A stretch of DNA of 64,000 bases from Rhizomys pruinosus (Eukaryota; Chordata; Mammalia; Rodentia; Spalacidae). Position 1 is the stretch's first letter; every line of letters starts with the position of its first letter. The DNA is taken from assembly GCA_009823505.1 (NCBI GenBank), contig VZQC01009964.1, forward strand, positions 147,001-211,000, written 5' to 3'. Made by a program: the position numbers and the translations under genes. Below, one piece after another: positions 11,508 to 23,779 of this stretch. Under the pieces are notes generated by a model. That model did not search any database, was not told the origin of the DNA, and saw only the letters and a program-made list of their open reading frames with translations.

Positions 11508-12180
11508 GGTTTAGTTTCTGTTGCTGTGATAAAATACCCTGACATAAAGCAACTCAGGGGACAAATGGGTTTACTTCAGTTAACTACTCTGGGTTATGGC
11601 CTATCACTGTGGAGAAGTCAAGGCAGGAACTTGGAACTTGGTAGTCACATCACACCCATAGTCACAGCAGAGAGAAATGAATACATACATCCTCACTGGC
11701 TTGTTGGCTTGTTCTCAGCTACATCTCTTCACTCTTTTAAAAAAATTTTTTTTTTTATTTCTGTATGTGTATGAATGTACTGTCTGCATGCAGGTCTGTG
11801 CACCCATGTTGTGCAATGCCGCGGAGGTCAGAAGAGAGTGTCGGATTCCCCTGGAACTGGAGTTCACCTGGATTTGGAGCTTCAGACGGTTCTTGGCCGC
11901 CATGTGGGTGCTGGGGATCGAACCCGGGTCCTCTGTCAGAGCGGTCGGCGCTCTTAGCTGCTAGGCCATCTCTCCAGCCCCCATCTCTTCGCTCTTACAA
12001 AAGTTCAGGGCCCCTACCTAGGGAATGCTGCTTACCACAGTGGGCTGGGTCTTCCTACATCAATTAATTAACATAATTCCCCACAGACACATCCACAGGG
12101 CAATCTGGTATAGAAAATATTTCATTAAGACTCTCTTTGGAGGTGATTCTACATTGCTTCAAGTTGACAACTAAGGCTAA
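11508..12180 (-). mobile_element. old LTR-like remnant, split by a SINE
   Basis: The plus strand opens with gtttctgttgctgtgataaa and continues with tttacttcagtt, ggaacttgg, and after the SINE with ccacagacacatccacaggg and caagttgacaactaa. This is the order of the minus-strand rodent LTR family seen elsewhere here (13.9, 49.3 and 56-58 kb). Confidence 0.6.
11741..11981 (-). mobile_element. B2-type SINE, long subfamily
   Basis: Full-length copy carrying the 17-bp duplication in altered form (ttcacctggatttggagctt). Target duplication: catctcttcactctttt on the left, catctcttcgctctta on the right. Confidence 0.93.
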
Positions 12181-12571
12181 CCCTCACAACTGCAGCCTTC
12201 CATTTGTCTTATATCTCCCCACCTCAGTGGCCTGGCCACTTAGGTGCTGTTTCTCATCTTCTGTTGTGGTTACCACAGTCCCTTGTCTGTCCAATATTAA
12301 ACTTCACTGTGTTTCCTCATTCTCCCACATTGGTGAGAACTTATTTTTCTGGTTGCTTCAAATTTGAGCAGTTAGGAAGCTAGAAAATGCTACTGGTTTC
12401 CAATCAACCACCTTGGCCCTGTGTTATTACCTTGATTATAGCTGTGGTGTCATGTTGGTTTACATTTGTTAAAACATCAAATTTTATACTTTAAATGTTT
12501 GCAGGTAATTATATCCCAATTATACTGAAATAGAGCTCCTTAAAACATTTAAGGCAAGAATCAAAAGATAA

Positions 12572-12722
12572 TTTTTTTTGGTCTTTTTGAGACAGGGTCT
12601 CCCTGTAGCTCAGGCTGTCCTGGAATTTGCTATGTAGACCAGGCTGGCCTTGAACTCACAAAAATCCACCTGCCTCTACCTCCCAAGTGCTAGGATTAAA
12701 GGTGTGTGCCACCACACCTGGT
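12572..12722 (-). mobile_element. B1 SINE
   Basis: Plus strand shows the classic complement: tttttgagacagggtctccc, ccaggctggccttgaactca, aagtgctaggattaaagg and ccaccacacctgg. Confidence 0.93.
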
Positions 12723-12909
12723 GAATAAAAACACAATTTAAGAATAAAGTTAGCAATCTAAGTTTGCTTGAATTATAGGGGGACAGAAGCAAGCAGTGTG
12801 TTAAACAGATACTGGTTTCATATGGGTTTGTAGAATGTTTTTTGCTAATATTCTGTCATAAAATTATCTAGGGTGGAAATTTAGTGTGAAGGGATTTAAG
12901 ATTTAAATT

Positions 12910-13060
12910 GCCAGGTGGGATGGTGTATGCCTTTAATCCTAGCACTTGGGAGGCAGAGGCAGGTAGATCTCTGTGAGTTCAAGGCCAGCCTGGTCTACAG
13001 AGTGAGTTCTAGGCCAGCTGGGACTACAGGGAGACCCTGTCTCAAAAAGGAAAAAAAAAA
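12910..13060 (+). mobile_element. B1 SINE
   Basis: gccaggtgggatggtgtatg through gaccctgtctcaaaaagg and an A tail. Perfect 11-bp target duplication agatttaaatt at 12899-12909 and 13061-13071. Confidence 0.95.
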
Positions 13061-13132
13061 AGATTTAAATTCATCAAAGGACCCATGAGTGAAGTAAAAA
13101 AGGTGGATTCGGAGATCTGGAATCTTCTTTTC

Positions 13133-13348
13133 AAAAAAAAATTATTACTTATTTTTATTTATATGTGTGTGTCTGTGTGTTTCTAGGTATGTGTGTGGGT
13201 ACCTGCTGAGGCCAGAAGGGGGTGTCAGATTCCTTGAAGCTGGAGTTAAGTCAGTGGTAAGCCATTCAGTGTGGGTGCTGGGAACTGAACGCTGGTTCTC
13301 TTGAAGAACAGCAAGTGCTCCTAAGCACTGAGCCATCTCTGAACCCCA
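13133..13348 (-). mobile_element. old B2/B3-type SINE
   Basis: Shares gaggccagaagggggtgtc, gggtgctgggaactgaac and gagccatctctgaacccc with the B2-type family in the same order, with strong divergence. Confidence 0.75.
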
Positions 13349-13479
13349 AGTATTGGCATCTTGAAGGCAGAATTACAGAACTGTTGGAGGAATTCCCCTT
13401 AAAACAAATAATTTCTGAATGCAAAGGTGGGTGATGTAAGGGAGGAATCTTTGGCTTCTGTTATGATTTCTGTCTGAAA

Positions 13480-13735
13480 TATGGACATGTGGTCAGACAT
13501 TTGGGGTCCCCAGTTAGTGGTTCTGTTTTAGAAGGTTGTCCAGCCTTTTGGAGGTGGGGCTGGCTGGTGGAGTGGGCTATTTGCTGTAAGCCTTTGAAGT
13601 TACCCAGGGGCCAACTCTCATTCCTGATCTCCTAAGATGCACTCCTGTGCCACAGAGAACCATTCCATTTCCATGATGCACTGAAATCCCTCTGAAACCA
13701 GGACCCTAAATAAACCTTGCTTCCCCAAGTTGTCC
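13480..13735 (+). mobile_element. old solo LTR-like repeat
   Basis: tttggggtccccagttagtgg, ggtggggctgg and a terminal ccctaaataaaccttgcttc, with an AATAAA near the end, resemble a rodent LTR. No clean termini. Confidence 0.45.
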
Positions 13736-13889
13736 CAGTGCTGAGAAGATTAATGAGTGCAGCTTCCTTTAGAAGGAAGAGTGTTTATACCACCACTGAT
13801 GTGCAGAAATGGGGCTTCCCATTGTCTGTACCCTTCCACTCTATCCTGTTGAAGGAGCCTGGTGCAAGGCTGGGAAGGGCCTGGGTAGG

Positions 13890-14280
13890 CTTCAGTTGTG
13901 TTGGCTATGTTTCTGTTGCTGTAATTAAAATAGCATGACTGTGACAACTTATAGAAGGAAGTTTATTTGGGCTTATGATTCTAGAACTATGAGATTACCT
14001 CATGGCAGGGAGGTGTGGTAGCTTACAGCAGGGTGACAGCAGGATGATGAAGCAAAGGGCCAATGTCTTCAACAGCAAACATGAAGTAGAGAGAAAACTG
14101 GAAGCCGGGTGAAGCTGTGAACTCTCACGGCCTGCCCACAGTGACATTCCTCCATCAAGGCTGCACCTCCTAAAGAGTCCATGACTTCGCTACATAGCGC
14201 CCCCAACTGACTGTTGCTGGAGCTTATGGGAGGCATTTGTCATTTAAAACCCCATATAGGTATTACTTCAACAGATATAT
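13890..14280 (-). mobile_element. old LTR-like remnant
   Basis: gtttctgttgctgtaattaa, ggaagtttatttgggcttat, ctcatggcagggaggtgtgg and ctgcacctcctaaagag follow the order of a minus-strand rodent LTR. Diverged. Confidence 0.55.
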
Positions 14281-17129
14281 AATAGAAACAAATTATCAGG
14301 GGCGTCATTAGCACTGATTAAGGTAAAGTCGTAAGAACTGAGGAAATAAAAACTGAAAAGTTAGATTTTCAACTTCAGTATGAAGGAGTTTAAGGGCTTT
14401 TTATGCTTGCTCATGAACTGAAATTCCCAGGAAGGACTCAGGAGATTCCTGGCTCCTTGCCACTTTCTCCTCTCACTGGGTAGCAGCAAGACTGCTTTTC
14501 CTTCACTTCTTCTCATGCCCTGGGCTGTTTTATTTGCTTGGCCTGGCATGGCAGGAAAGGCATGTGCAGTTCCTCAGATAGCCTAGGACTGCTGGGGCCA
14601 AAGCCCCAAACTGGGGTCTGGTTTCCTCAAAACACTGAGTTTTCCTATAAAGGAGGACTCTCTACTTGTGATCGTTTTTTTCCGCATTGCCTGGGGAAGG
14701 GGGAGAAATGTTCCCTAAGGCCATTATTCTCATTTCATCCTATGAGTTGCTCTCAGAAGACCCACCCTGCTGAAGCTTGGGTTTTGAAGGAGGTTTTGTG
14801 GTTGGGACCTTGAGTGAGCCTACAGTAGTCTCCACTGAATTCAGACTCTGTGTCTTCCCCATAACCTCTGACCCATCCTGTGGGAAGAATGTGGCTGGAA
14901 GTCCAGTCACTGGGAAAGCACAAATGTGATCTCCTTGGGAAGGGTAGCATGGGGTGGGGACAACCTGAAGGTGATGGAGAGTCTGTGGTATTACTGCTCT
15001 TTGTTTGTGGACCCTGGGCATGTTCTGGGGACCCAGGAAGCCCATGGAAGAGGAAGGACTCTGCCCAGTGCTCCATGGCTCCTAGATTAGGTTCAGATCA
15101 TTGGACTATTTTTTTCCTTGTAAACATTTTGTGCACAAAAGAGGGAGGAACATCCACAGAAGAAACTTCACAGAAGAAATGAAAAAAATGCTACTTGTTT
15201 TTTGGTGCTGCTTTTATTTTCCTGGTTAATTATTTATTCATAAATCTTGACTCAGAGATTTCATTCTGGCTTTCAGGCGATAAAAGCTCAAGGTCACAAG
15301 GGAAGTGTTTTCAGATGCTGAACGATCCTCCTCCGACCTAATGTTGTAAAATTTTTATTTCAGGAGTAGTGTTGCTTGCAGGAGGGGTGATGACTTAATT
15401 TTAGCTTTGAGATGAAATATTGACTGAGGTGCTGATGAGGGGGTTGGCAGGCAGCACCGATCAGTGCAAGAGGCTGCAGCTGAGCTGTCTCCACCCTGTC
15501 TTGGCAATGATCCCTTCCTTGAGGGATGACCTTTGCAAAGTGATGATAATGTGTGTGTGTGTGGGGGGAGGGCGGAAGATAGGGGTGCAGAGGCTTCAGT
15601 GAAACAAAAAGACATCAGGAAAAGATCCAGTTTTTCTTATCCTCTCATTCTCCCTCTGTCTCTTTCTCTTTCTGAGGAACTTTGCTTTCATATTTGTTGT
15701 TAACAATTACCTTGAGATATGCTGCAGTTTTTCTCATGGCTGCATTGGAGAGTGGGGTTAACTCTGTGCTTCTAAAGGGAAAAGATCTTACTTGAGAGCT
15801 GAGATTCTAACCATCTCCAACAATTCATTTTGCATTGACATTTCTTCCTGTTTCAATTACTGTATATTAATCATACAAAATAATGGCTGGCATTATGACA
15901 TGTTCACACATGTATATAATGCATTTTGATCATATTCTTCCCCCCTGGCTGATTTTCTATGGCGTAAATACTACTTTTCGAGGAGTTGTATGTAAGATCA
16001 TGCTTGTGAGCATGCTAAGGAATTTTTCTTCTAATGTTTCTGTTCCTGTTCTCCAGCTTTCCATCTCTAGAGCCCTCCACTCAACAACGTCATAGGTGCT
16101 TTTCTGTAATTCTCTCTACTTAAAAATCTTGAACATGTATAAGTCTTTAAAAATTAAAAAAAATATGAGCATAGTATTAATTGTTATCATGGCTATTCTA
16201 TATTAGAAACAGCATCTTTAAGATTTAGAGATGTTAGGAGTCCCAGCATTCAGTGGCAGAATTGGATCTGGCACTCTGAGCCACGCACTTCTCTCCTATT
16301 CCCTTCTTAGAGCTCTGCGCAGTTATTTCCCTTTACTCTTCTAATATTCAACATCAAGAAAGATATTCTAAGTCATTGTTGTATGAGTTGAGGTATCAGA
16401 GATATAACAAAGAGGCTCCAGGGTATAAAGATGCAAATGGTATAGAACTCGACCCTCACAGCACAGCCTGGAGGGAAATAGTCTAGACTGGAGCTTCCAA
16501 GGTGGCAAAGAGCTTCTGCCTTGGCAGACATTGAATTCTCACTTCCTTGGTGGGAGGAAGGGAAAAGGGGCAGGGCCAGGGATGAAGGTGGACAGGTGTG
16601 GCCTTGCAGCCTCCCTGCTCACAGGACCAGAGTTGGTTCCCACAGTTGCAGAGGCATCACAGTGAAAAACCGTGACTTCTATTATTAAAGAAGAAAGAAT
16701 GGGCACATTTTTAAAAGATTTACTTCATTATTATAAAATTATGTGTATGTGTATGTGTATGTGTATGATACATGTATGTGAGTACAGGTGCCCCCGGAGG
16801 CTAGAGAAGTGGGATTCCTCTGAAGCTGGAGGAATAGGCAGTCATAAACCAGCTGATGCAGGTGCTGGGAAACAAACTTGGGACCTCTGTGAGAGCAGTG
16901 CGCCCTTAACCACAGAATCAGTTCCCCATCCTGAGAATGGATAGTTTTGGTCAGCAGTCTTGGTCATTGTTGTCGGGAGTGTTCTCAGTTGGATGTTGGC
17001 TGTGACAATCTGTGGTCCATAGGAAGATGTCTCTAGTCTTCTCCAAATGGGACATCATATCTAGACTATAATCTGATTCTAGGACACACTCTGAATCAAA
17101 CTTCAAAGAGAGTAGAAGAAAAAGGGTCT
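14281..17129. other. gene-free stretch with overlapping chance ORFs
   Basis: Between 14540 and 15180 several 90-107-codon frames overlap on both strands, the usual picture for moderately GC-rich non-coding DNA. None has a recognisable domain. A short TG tract lies at 15549-15563. The only repeat recognised is the old SINE at 16710-16932. Confidence 0.55.
16710..16932 (-). mobile_element. old B2/B3-type SINE with TGTATG expansion
   Basis: gaggctagagaagtgggatt, ggtgctgggaaacaaacttg and gagagcagtgcgcccttaac follow the order of the B2-type family. The A-rich tail region has become a (TGTATG)n tract at 16741-16768. Confidence 0.65.
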
Positions 17130-17480
17130 TTATTATTAACTTATTAAATTTAGGTTAGCTTACAAAGTAATGGGTCTTACCATGGCACCTTCACGCATGT
17201 GCTGTAGCTCGTTTTCGTTTGTCCTTCTCCTTCAGTGTCCCCATGTTCCCTTCCCACTTGCAGCTGCTTCCTTTCTCCCAGTCAGTCTCCCAATCTACCT
17301 TGTTATTATGTATATTCTGTTACCCTGTTTCCCATCATCTTTAGGATCCTTTCCTTTCCTCTTCTCTCACAATCTGCTAATTTTGATATATACACATACC
17401 ACATACTTACATATATATATATATATTTAAATTTCGGTTTCATATAAGAGAGAAAATGTGGCATTTGTCTGAAAGGGTCT
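17130..17480 (-). mobile_element. L1 3'-end fragment
   Basis: Pyrimidine-rich sequence, a TA tract at 17410-17427, then gagagaaaatgtggcatttg, a block seen in L1 ORF2-proximal 3' sequence on the minus strand. Diverged. Confidence 0.45.
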
Positions 17481-18334
17481 TTTAGACAAAGATTCTTAGG
17501 AGAATTCAGGGTCAGGTGACACAGCTCAGTGCAAACAAGGAGAAAGACCTGGCTATTCATCATTTATTCATACAACTTAACCAGTGTCTTCCAGCAGAGA
17601 AAGGAATTTAGATTCTACTGGAGGAAGACAGCAAAAGGCAGTGGTAAATCATGTAGTATGTTCTGTGACTGCTGTGGAGATATAGGATAAAGAAGCACAG
17701 TAGAGAACACTGGTTGGTGGTGTTTAGGGTGGCTGTTGGTTTGAAAGAACATCCTGGGAAGAACTTTCTGAGAAAGTGATGCATTTCTGGAAAGATCTGG
17801 AAGCCATAGAAGTGTGAGACATGTGACTATATGGAAGAAGTTCATTTGGGTGAAAAGTTAAGCCAAGATCTTTATGTGGGAACATACTCAGGTCAGCATG
17901 TCTGGAGTAGGGTGTCTGAGGGAAGAGGCGGAGGAAGCAGAGAGGGCCGTAAAGGGCATCGTAAGACTGGCTTTCATCTGGAATGAGATGAGAAGGCACT
18001 GGAGGGCTGTGTAGAGCGGTAAGATGATTTGGCTTAGTTTAAAGCATTTCTCTGACCTTAACGTGGGTAACGGGCCCTAAGAGAGGCAAAGCTATTATAA
18101 TTATTTCGTTAAAAGATGATTTGGCCAAGGCAGTAAGAAGGCTGAGCTCAGGATGCGTCAGTGACTTGCTTCAGGAGATGTCTGATGACAGAGCGGATGT
18201 AGAAGGTCAGAGAAAGGCCAGGGCAAGAGTTTGTGCTGAGTGATTGGAGGAGGAGGCGTCCTTTCCTGAGATGCAGGAGGAGCAGGTTTTGGAGGATTGT
18301 TGGGGCCTTAGGCTCTCCCATGTTAGGCTTCAGA
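17481..18334. other. gene-free stretch, no recognised feature
   Basis: Purine-rich unique sequence. The minus-strand frames of 76-91 codons carry no recognised motif. Confidence 0.55.
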
Positions 18335-18592
18335 GTGGTTCTGGTAGTCAGGCGGTATGATTGGTTCTGGTAGTCATGTGGTGTGAGTGGTTCTATAGTC
18401 ATGTAGTGTGAGTGGTTCTATAGTCATGTGGTGTGGGTGGTTCTATAGTCATGTGGTGTGAGTGGTTCTATAGTCATGTGGTGTGATTGGTTCTGGGAGC
18501 CATGTGGTGTGAGTGGTTCTGTATTCATGTGGCATTATTGGTTCTGGGAGCTATGTGGTGTGATTGGTTCTGGGAGCCATGTGGTGTGATCT
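18335..18592. repeat. minisatellite, about 10 units of 25-26 bp
   Basis: Each unit begins tggttct and contains catgtggtgtga. Early units carry 'atagt' and later ones 'gggagc', so two unit types are clustered within the array. Confidence 0.92.
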
Positions 18593-18717
18593 GAACCCTG
18601 GATTCAGATGTGCCTTTAGTCTGGTGTAGCTCCTGAATTTTCCAGTTCTATGAGCCAATATAATTTTGTTTACTGTTTATTTTTAACCTCAATTCCTGCA
18701 GTCCAATGTCTGTTATC

Positions 18718-18720
18718 ATT

Positions 18721-18784
<64 letters not shown>

Positions 18785-18805
18785 TTTTTTTTTCTTCCTT
18801 CCTTC

Positions 18806-18836
<31 letters not shown>

Positions 18837-18843
18837 TTTTTTT
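18718..18843. repeat. (TTTC)n microsatellite with poly-T interruptions
   Basis: Long (TTTC) run, a T-run and (TTCC) variants, then more (TTTC) and poly-T leading into a B1 SINE. Apparent long ORFs on both strands here are the repeat itself. Confidence 0.97.
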
Positions 18844-18985
18844 TTTGGTCTTTTTGAGACAGGGTCTCCCTTTAATCCCAGCTGGCCTGGAACTTGCTCT
18901 GTAGACCAGGCTGGCTTTGAACTTATAGAGATCTGCCTGTCTCTGCCTCTGCCTCCCAAGTGCTGGGATTAAAGGCATGTGCCTT
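18844..18985 (-). mobile_element. B1 SINE
   Basis: tttttgagacagggtctccc, ccaggctggctttgaactta and aagtgctgggattaaaggca in the minus-strand B1 order. Its A tail has become the adjacent (TTTC)n tract. Confidence 0.92.
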
Positions 18986-19215
18986 TAATAATTACATGCC
19001 CAGCATGTAATCATTTCTTTATAGCTCCTCCTACATTTTTCTTTGTGTGAGAGAGGGAGAGAGATACAGAGAGAGAATTTTTGAACCAAACTATTAATAA
19101 ATTATTCTTGATGATAATTCAAGCATTTTATTTTGATGATTCATTTTAAAAGACATTTGCTGAGTGATATATAAGACAGTGTCTGCCTTCATGATCAAAA
19201 GATAGATATGTTTTT

Positions 19216-19429
19216 TAAAGTTTTTTTATTTATTCTTGTATGTGTATGAATGTACTGTCTGCATGTAGGTTTGTGCACCCGTGTTGTGCAATGCCGCGGA
19301 GGTCAGAAGAGGGTGTCAGATTCCCCTGGAACTGGAGTTAAAGACGGTTCTCAGCCACCATGTGGGTGCTGGGGATCGAACCTGGGTCCTCTGCAAGAGC
19401 AGTCAGCGCTAGGCCATCTCTCCAGCCCC
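19216..19429 (-). mobile_element. B2-type SINE, short subfamily, small internal deletion
   Basis: Target duplication aaagatagatatgtt on both sides. Between 'agtcagcgct' and 'aggccatc' the usual 'cttaaccgct' is missing, a deletion in the tRNA-like head near the A box. Confidence 0.92.
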
Positions 19430-19539
19430 CAAAGATAGATATGTTAACAAATAGCTATAATGCAACATGGCAGGAAGCATAACAGGAGTATAGGAATGTA
19501 GAATTGAGAAAAATTGATTACAGGCAGGGAAATTTTGAA

Positions 19540-19695
19540 ATGTCTTTCTCTCTCTCATTTGTCTAAGATGGGGTTTCATGGAGCCCAGGCTGACTTTGAA
19601 CAAGTTATGTAGCTAAGGATGACGTTGAACTCTTAATCTTCCTGCCTCTACCTCCCACATACTAAGATTCCAGGTGTGTACCACCACCCCTGGCT
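19540..19695 (-). mobile_element. old B1-like SINE
   Basis: gatggggtttcatggagccc, aggctgactttgaac and gtgtgtaccaccacccctgg mark a diverged minus-strand B1. Confidence 0.7.
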
Positions 19696-21144
19696 TGGGT
19701 CTCTTTCTCTTTATTACAGAATGAGCTGTGCAATAAAATACTGGGTTTGGAATATGGAAGCCACTTCCCAGTTCTTGGTCTTATGAACTATGAGCTATGC
19801 AAATGTGGGCAAGTCATTTGGCTTCTCTGAGGTAGATATTGGACACGTAAGCAGTATCACTTGAAACCCTGGATTCAGCTGGCCTTTAGGCAGACATAGT
19901 CATTGTTTTTTCCAGTTTCATGAATCAGTAGAACTTTCATAGTCTTTGTTTATTAAATGGGCACAGTGATATCTGCATGACTTGTCCCCCTGGGGGGACG
20001 TTGCCAGAATTAAATGCAATAATAGATGTAAGGCTGCTTTATTATCTGCAGAAGGTCAAGTAGGGAAGGTTCTAGGTAACCAAAAGATTTCTGTGAAATA
20101 CTCATATTTATTAATTGTAGGATTTAGAAAAAGACAATAGACAAAATAAAACTTTGTCTTCGTTCTCCGGACTCACTATTAGAACAATAAAGATACAGCA
20201 ACCCACAGGGTCTGACACTTGCAGTTGTCGACAGGGGTCTGAGAAATGTGACCACTCTAGTCTTTTCTGCTAGAATGACTAAGGGGCTGTGAGTGCTTGG
20301 TAAAGGCTGCCCAGAAAGTGGACTCCAGGAGCAGAAGGAAAGGTGGACGCTTGGCTGTGGGAATTATATGTACACGTGAATGGGAATCTTACGTCTGTAA
20401 TATCAGCAAAAGAGAAAGAACTCATTTAGCTGCATTTATTTTTCTCCAAACCTATGTATAGACCCTGTTTGGGCAGGCTCTGGTTTGTCAGTCCCACACT
20501 CTCCAGAGTAGCTGGTCTCGGGTGAGTGTGAGGCTTCCCTGCTTTGACTGAGTAGACTTTTTTTTTCCTGGCAGTCTGTAGCAGACTGAGATTTGGAATT
20601 CAAGTATATAAGAGAATATCTTCAAGTGAAGATGAGTTTTTAAAAAAGAAGTATTTTATAAATACAAAAATGTTTAAATAATGTAAAATTGTGTTTACTC
20701 ATTAAAGTGATTTTTAAATTAAATTAAAATTTTTATTAACTTTGAAGGCAGAATTTCAAGACTTTTGAAATGAACGTTTGACTTGTGATAGCGATTCTTG
20801 TGCATGTGAAATTACGAAGATGTAATGTTTACAGATGGTTTAACTTAGTCTAAAAGGCTTAGAGGTTAATCTGAAGCTAAGATAATAGAGACGTTTGGCA
20901 AGACAGAATGTGAGAAAGCATGTAAGAACCAAAACAGATCGTCTTTTGACTTTGGATCTCACTGTCACTTTTCATTTCATAACATTTAAAATATAATTAA
21001 AATGAAATGAAATGGGAATGTTTATAGCATCCATGTGGATCTTGACTTGGGTATGGCTAGAGGTCTGACCTTTAAGCATCACGGATTATAACACATTAGG
21101 GTTGGGAGTGTATCCTAGTTTCCTTACTTCACTCTCTCTTTTTT
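19696..21144. other. gene-free stretch, no recognised feature
   Basis: AT-rich unique sequence with no long ORF and no recognised repeat. Confidence 0.6.
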
Positions 21145-21171
21145 TTTTAAAAACTTTTGTTTGAATTAGTT

Positions 21172-21416
21172 TTTTTTTAAATTTTATTTATTTATTTTCT
21201 ATGTGTATGAATGTACCGTCTGCATGTAGGTTTGTGCACCCGTGTCGTGCAATGCCGCGGAGGTCAGAAGAGGGTGTCGGATTCCCCTGGAACTGGAGTT
21301 CTCCTGGAATTGGAGTTACAGACGGTTCTCAGCCGCCATGTGGGTGCTGGGGATCGAACCTGGGTCCTCTGCAAGAGCGGCCGGCGCTCTTAACCGCTAG
21401 GCTATCTCTCCAGCCC
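21172..21416 (-). mobile_element. B2-type SINE, long subfamily
   Basis: CpG-rich young copy with the 17-bp duplication. Target duplication cactctctcttttt on both sides. Confidence 0.94.
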
Positions 21417-21452
21417 TCACTCTCTCTTTTTAAAGCACGTGCACATGTACAT

Positions 21453-21453
<1 letters not shown>

Positions 21454-21494
<41 letters not shown>
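21454..21494. repeat. (TG)n microsatellite
   Basis: About twenty TG dinucleotides without interruption. Confidence 0.97.
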
Positions 21495-21495
<1 letters not shown>

Positions 21496-21735
21496 TGTAT
21501 GGTATGTACATGTATGTGTGCAGGTGCTCTTGTTTGCATCCATCTAGAAGCAAGGAAAGGATATGAGGTACCTTCCTCCATTGTTCTCCATTTCAGCTAG
21601 GCTGGCTAGCCAGTGAGCTCCTGAGATCTGTCTATTTCTGCTAACACTAGAGTTTCAGGCCTGCACAGCCATGCCCAACTTTTTACGTGGCTGCCAATAC
21701 TTTCATCTATGGAGCCACCCCAACCCTCCTTGTCT
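21495..21735 (-). mobile_element. eroded B4-like SINE
   Basis: gtttcaggcctgcacagccatgcccaac and ggagccaccccaaccct resemble the distal half of a minus-strand B4 element. Diverged. Confidence 0.45.
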
Positions 21736-22125
21736 CTCTTATCATGGTTTCTTGATCTCTGTTGGCACCCAGGTCTATAGTTATTTTTACACTGTACCCC
21801 ATGAATTATAGTTCTATGGAATACTAATAGTTATCTGGGAAGAGGAGGCCGAGACAAAGTTAATCAAGTGGCTTCTGGTGTCATCCACATTGTAAAGTAC
21901 AAAAAACCAAACCCAGGGTGAGGCTGAGAATGGACAGTGTGACAGGGTGTGTGGAACACCTAGGTCCCCCACTGTTGGTGTTTGGTAACAAATGCTGTGC
22001 AGACGAGGCTTTCTCTGTGGAATTTTGTGTTGTGTAGCTCTCAGGACTGAAGTGCTAGTTGTTTTGTTGGTTCTCTTTTGCTTTAAATAAAAAACCCAAA
22101 ATTTGAAGCAAAATAAAAGTCACAG

Positions 22126-22356
22126 GACTAGAGGGATGGCTCAGTGGTTAAGAGCACTGGCTGTTCTTGTAGATGACCCAGGTTTGGTTTCCAGCACCTC
22201 CACGGCAGCTGACAACTGTCCATAAATCAGTTCAGGGGATCCAGTGCCCTCTTCTGACCTCCACAGGCATTTCACAGCTTGGGTGCTCTTAGGTACATGA
22301 GGGCATTATACTCATACACATAAAATACAAATAACAAATAAAATATTTTTTAAATC
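22126..22356 (+). mobile_element. older B2-type SINE
   Basis: gactagagggatggctcagtggttaagagc head, ggtttggtttcc B-box remnant, ccctcttctgacctccacag body and an A-rich tail (aaataacaaataaaat). Confidence 0.9.
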
Positions 22357-22414
22357 ACAAAGTAATCTGTCCCATTTTAATTTATTTTTAAAATTACTTT
22401 TATCTTTAATTATT

Positions 22415-22562
22415 ATTTTTTTTTTATATTTTTGAGATGGGGTTTCCGTTTAGCTCCAGCAGACCTGGAACTCACTATGTAGAACAGGCTGGCCTCCATC
22501 TCCTAGTGATCCAGCTGCTTCTGCCTCCCCAGTGCTGGGATTAAAGGCATATGGCACCATGG
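22415..22562 (-). mobile_element. B1 SINE, old
   Basis: tttttgagatggggtttccg, aacaggctggcctccat and agtgctgggattaaaggcat in minus-strand B1 order. Confidence 0.85.
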
Positions 22563-22849
22563 ACAATTTCATACATATATACAATGTGTCTTGATCATAT
22601 CCACCCCAGCTCCCACCTCCTGACTCCCCCAGACACTCCTAACCTGTCCCCCTCCCTTCTTCATGTTCTCTCCTTTTATTTTGTAGCTCACTGACTGACA
22701 CACAATGCTTTATGGGTACAAGGTAATATTTCAATACACAAAGCCCCATTTCATTGAGACATAATTAATATAAATGTATTTGTTTAAAGCATATGACTTG
22801 TTAGGCTTTAACACAGATACATCAACCTATAGTGACTACGTGTACATTG

Positions 22850-23140
22850 ACTATATGTTGAATATATTAATAACTCAAAACACCAAATAATCCAATCAAT
22901 AAATGAGCGAGATAGATATTTCTCAGAAGCAAAAACATGAACGGCAGGAAATACATGCAAAAAAGTTCAACATTCTTAACCTTCAGGGAGATGCATATCA
23001 AAACTGCATTGAGATTCCCTCTCACCCCTGACAGAAGACTGTCATCCAGGAAACAATAATGGCCAGATGTTGAGTGTGCTCACGAGGAGCACTCCCCACA
23101 CATTGCTGGTGGGAAGGTGAGCTGGCGCAGCCACTACGGA
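22850..23140 (+). mobile_element. LINE-1 ORF2 3' fragment
   Basis: Plus-strand L1 blocks in order: aagcaaaaacatgaacgg, ggagatgcatatcaaaactg, gagattccctctcacccc and acacattgctggtgggaagg. Frame is broken. Confidence 0.75.
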
Positions 23141-23452
23141 CATGAGTGTTGAGGGTCTTACAACAGTGTTACTGTATGTTGCAGATATACCAGGGCCTAG
23201 ATTTCTTTCCTCACAGTTTTGGATGCACAAGTCTCAGACCAGACTATGGTGGGCTTGGAGGATTCCCTCCTTATTCAACTTTTCAGGTGGTCTTCCTTCT
23301 AGGCCCACCCTTGCCTCTTGGTATAAGGCTGTCACTTATTTTGGATTAAGGCCAAATCCTATAACCCCATTTCACTTTACTAACCTCTTTAAAAAATCCA
23401 GTCTCCAAATACAGTCACATCCCAAGTTGCTATGAAATTTTTCAACATACTT

Positions 23453-23464
23453 TGTGTGTGTGTG

Positions 23465-23519
<55 letters not shown>
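23453..23519. repeat. (TG)n microsatellite
   Basis: A long TG tract interrupted once by TTTG, followed by an ID-like remnant (gggggactgaacctgggc). Confidence 0.97.
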
Positions 23520-23522
<3 letters not shown>

Positions 23523-23573
23523 GCTGGGGGACTGAACCTGGGCAAATACTGTTCTAGTGAGATCCATCCCCAG

Positions 23574-23722
23574 CTCTTTTGATTTTGAGAGGAGGTTTCA
23601 CTAAGTTCCCAGGCTGGCTTTGAACTTACTATGTAGGTCAGACATTACTTGAATACGTGATCCTCTTGTTTCAGCCTTCCTGAAAAGCTGGGATTGTTGG
23701 CATGCACCATCACACCTGGCTA
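23574..23722 (-). mobile_element. old B1-like SINE
   Basis: ccaggctggctttgaactta, agctgggattgttggcatgc and accatcacacctggc in minus-strand B1 order, strongly diverged. Confidence 0.7.
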
Positions 23723-23779
23723 ATATAGGAGTTTTGGAGCAATTTTGATCATTAAGAACAATGCTAGCTGTAGATTGTT

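Noticed and set aside
14740..15182. Cluster of 100-codon ORFs on both strands
   Set aside because: Overlapping frames on both strands, no motif and no repeat of a coding signature. Consistent with chance in GC-richer non-coding DNA.
18648..18978. Overlapping ORFs rich in FLSFFLSF or KKERKKER
   Set aside because: Produced by the (TTTC)n microsatellite and the adjoining B1.
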